Source: Pirellulaceae bacterium (GTDB lineage: Bacteria > Planctomycetota > Planctomycetia > Pirellulales > Pirellulaceae). From it: a stretch of 64,000 bases of DNA. The DNA lies in the NCBI GenBank assembly GCA_023382975.1, contig JAHDXO010000042.1, forward strand, positions 33,472 to 97,471, written 5' to 3'. Each line of letters begins with the position of its first letter. The stretch's first letter is position 1. The translations under genes were made by a program, and so were the position numbers. The notes under the pieces were generated by a model that saw nothing but the letters and a program-made list of their open reading frames with translations, did not search any database and was not told where the DNA came from. Shown here one piece after another: positions 62,965 through 64,000 of this stretch.

Positions 62965-63816
62965 TCAGGTGATCTTGAAGTCTCGTCCAAGCAGGCGAAA
63001 TTCCTTCGGCAAAGGGATGCGGGCGTTTGCATTCTCAATCACCTCGTAGAAGCTGGAGATAACAGCCGATGTTTCGACGCTATCTACGTATCTCTGCAGC
63101 CAATGGCCCTCGCCTGTGACAACGACGGCTGATATGCTTTTATGTTCGCGTTCAAGGACGAGCCTCACCTCCTCCGCCATGACCCGCATTCGGAGCCATG
63201 CAACGGGCAAGGTATCCCTAGGGATTTGCAGGTAGACAACGCCCGCCTCATCCTTAGGAATCTTGGTTGCAGCCTTCTTCAATTCAGACAAACCACTACG
63301 AATCCAGCGCCAACGTTGTTTTGTCCGCCACGCGAAGCACTTACCCCATCGACCCTCTCCTTTATCGTTGCCGAGTTGCCCCTCCGCCACTGCGAAATCA
63401 AAACCACGGGGCGTAACCAAAGCAAAGCGGCCCGGCGCAAGTTCCTGAATGGGCGACTCTGACACCTGTAAAGACAACTTTCCGTCAAGAATACAACCCT
63501 CGTAGCCGCGAGGATTTCGAAGGAGTTCGCCTACATGAGCAGCGATTCTCGGAAGATCTTCCTCCGTTGGATCATACCGAGAAGTGATAATCACACTAGC
63601 GGAGCATCCAACTTCCGTCATCAAGCGGAAAACACAATCCCGCACTCGCTCGAAATTCCTTTTTGCAGCCCGTGGACGAATCGATTTAGGCCCCTTTCTC
63701 TTGCATTCAAGATGCACCGGTGGGCACCCCTGCCAAAGAACAATGCACTCGCCCGATTCTTCGTGAACATCGTCAGTTGGGATGATCGTAGCTCCCTTGT
63801 TTCGGTAGGCCGCCAT
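62965..63816 (-). CDS. Unknown protein with possible PD-(D/E)XK nuclease motif
   Basis: A 283-residue protein from ATG 63816. The open frame continues 45 codons further up (to about 63950) with protein-like sequence (HIITLLRFVRDW, SKRLASRVRNSEDFESLAHE), but no ATG, GTG or TTG starts it, so the N-terminus is unresolved: a rare start, a sequencing or natural frameshift, or a longer gene cut by a stop. Near residue 34 PPVHLECKRK looks like the E-x-K half of a PD-(D/E)XK nuclease, with an aspartate at IPTDD before it. GC is lower than in the rest of the window and codon use differs, suggesting recent transfer. Not recognised as a named family. Confidence 0.65.
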   Translation of the reverse strand: MAAYRNKGATIIPTDDVHEESGECIVLWQGCPPVHLECKRKGPKSIRPRAAKRNFERVRDCVFRLMTEVGCSASVIITSRYDPTEEDLPRIAAHVGELLRNPRGYEGCILDGKLSLQVSESPIQELAPGRFALVTPRGFDFAVAEGQLGNDKGEGRWGKCFAWRTKQRWRWIRSGLSELKKAATKIPKDEAGVVYLQIPRDTLPVAWLRMRVMAEEVRLVLEREHKSISAVVVTGEGHWLQRYVDSVETSAVISSFYEVIENANARIPLPKEFRLLGRDFKIT

Positions 63817-64000
63817 AACAGAGAGTTCATGTGCAAGACTTTCAAAATCCTCCGAATTGCGAACGCGACTCGCCAGTCTCTTGCTCGGGGGAAGAATGTC
63901 GGAAAGACTCGTCCAGTCCCTTACAAAACGTAGCAGAGTGATGATGTGTTTTGCTTAAGCTGGACGTTGAGCTTTAGCCATGTGCTAGAGTTTATCACAG

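Overview
The window reads as a piece of a Planctomycetota chromosome, most like the Pirellulales. This is inferred from gene content, not from a database search: FHA/Ser-Thr kinase fusions with DLG in place of DFG, DUF1570-type HEITH proteins, an excisionase-HTH/receiver fusion, many Tat-exported sugar-phosphate-isomerase-like and BNR-type proteins, DUF3160, a PPi-dependent phosphofructokinase, and high GC with strong G/C-ending codons. I see no rRNA, tRNA, CRISPR array or transposase gene.

Layout. 1-5.7 kb (minus) is a polysaccharide or uronic-acid locus: DinB-like protein, heparinase II/III-like lyase, beta-helix pectate-lyase-like protein and a translationally coupled biotin-synthase-like radical SAM enzyme. 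It diverges from a large secreted protein coupled to a two-domain class II aldolase (6-10.7 kb). 10.9-13.4 kb (minus) holds moaC, a polyprenyl diphosphate synthase and a YheT-type hydrolase. 13.8-14.3 kb is a HTH/receiver regulator followed by a clear terminator. 14.9-22.7 kb (minus) is one long probable operon: HEITH protein, zinc-ribbon/VWA protein, exported helical protein, ExbB, two ExbDs and a large exported TPR-like protein. 23.7-33.4 kb (plus) is an envelope signalling region: a membrane-anchored protein, an FHA-ABC transporter fusion, then a tandem family of FHA/zinc-ribbon/Ser-Thr kinase genes (two intact copies with different C-terminal modules and one truncated copy). 33.5-35.0 kb carries two overlapping unknown genes. 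35.3-38.4 kb is ispE-spoVG-uvrC. 38.5-46.2 kb holds a DUF3160 remnant, a BNR-type protein, a small basic protein, galM, a TRAP transporter and a Tat-exported TIM-barrel protein. 46.2-52.0 kb has TauE/SafE, PhoD, an M23-like/PKD protein and a second TIM-barrel protein. 52.5-62.7 kb has glnE, a deoxyhypusine-synthase-like protein, a HAD hydrolase, pfp, and a lipoprotein/ABC-ATPase pair. The right end (62.8-64 kb) is lower in GC and carries an unknown gene with a possible PD-(D/E)XK motif.

The two most unusual signals are: (1) the kinase array at 26.7-33.3 kb, where the first two copies are identical by eye over about 1.16 kb and then switch abruptly to about 6% divergence before their C-terminal modules change completely, a pattern expected from gene conversion plus module exchange at domain borders; and (2) a family of short hairpin repeats at 51.0-59.3 kb (with a relic at 10.8 kb) built as GTAG + 8-bp arm + GNRA-type loop + 8-bp arm, with matched changes in both arms and outward-facing pairs. 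These look like REP/REPIN elements of the kind moved by RAYT (TnpA-REP) transposases. One pair sits in frame inside a coding sequence and another copy supplies a gene's stop codon.
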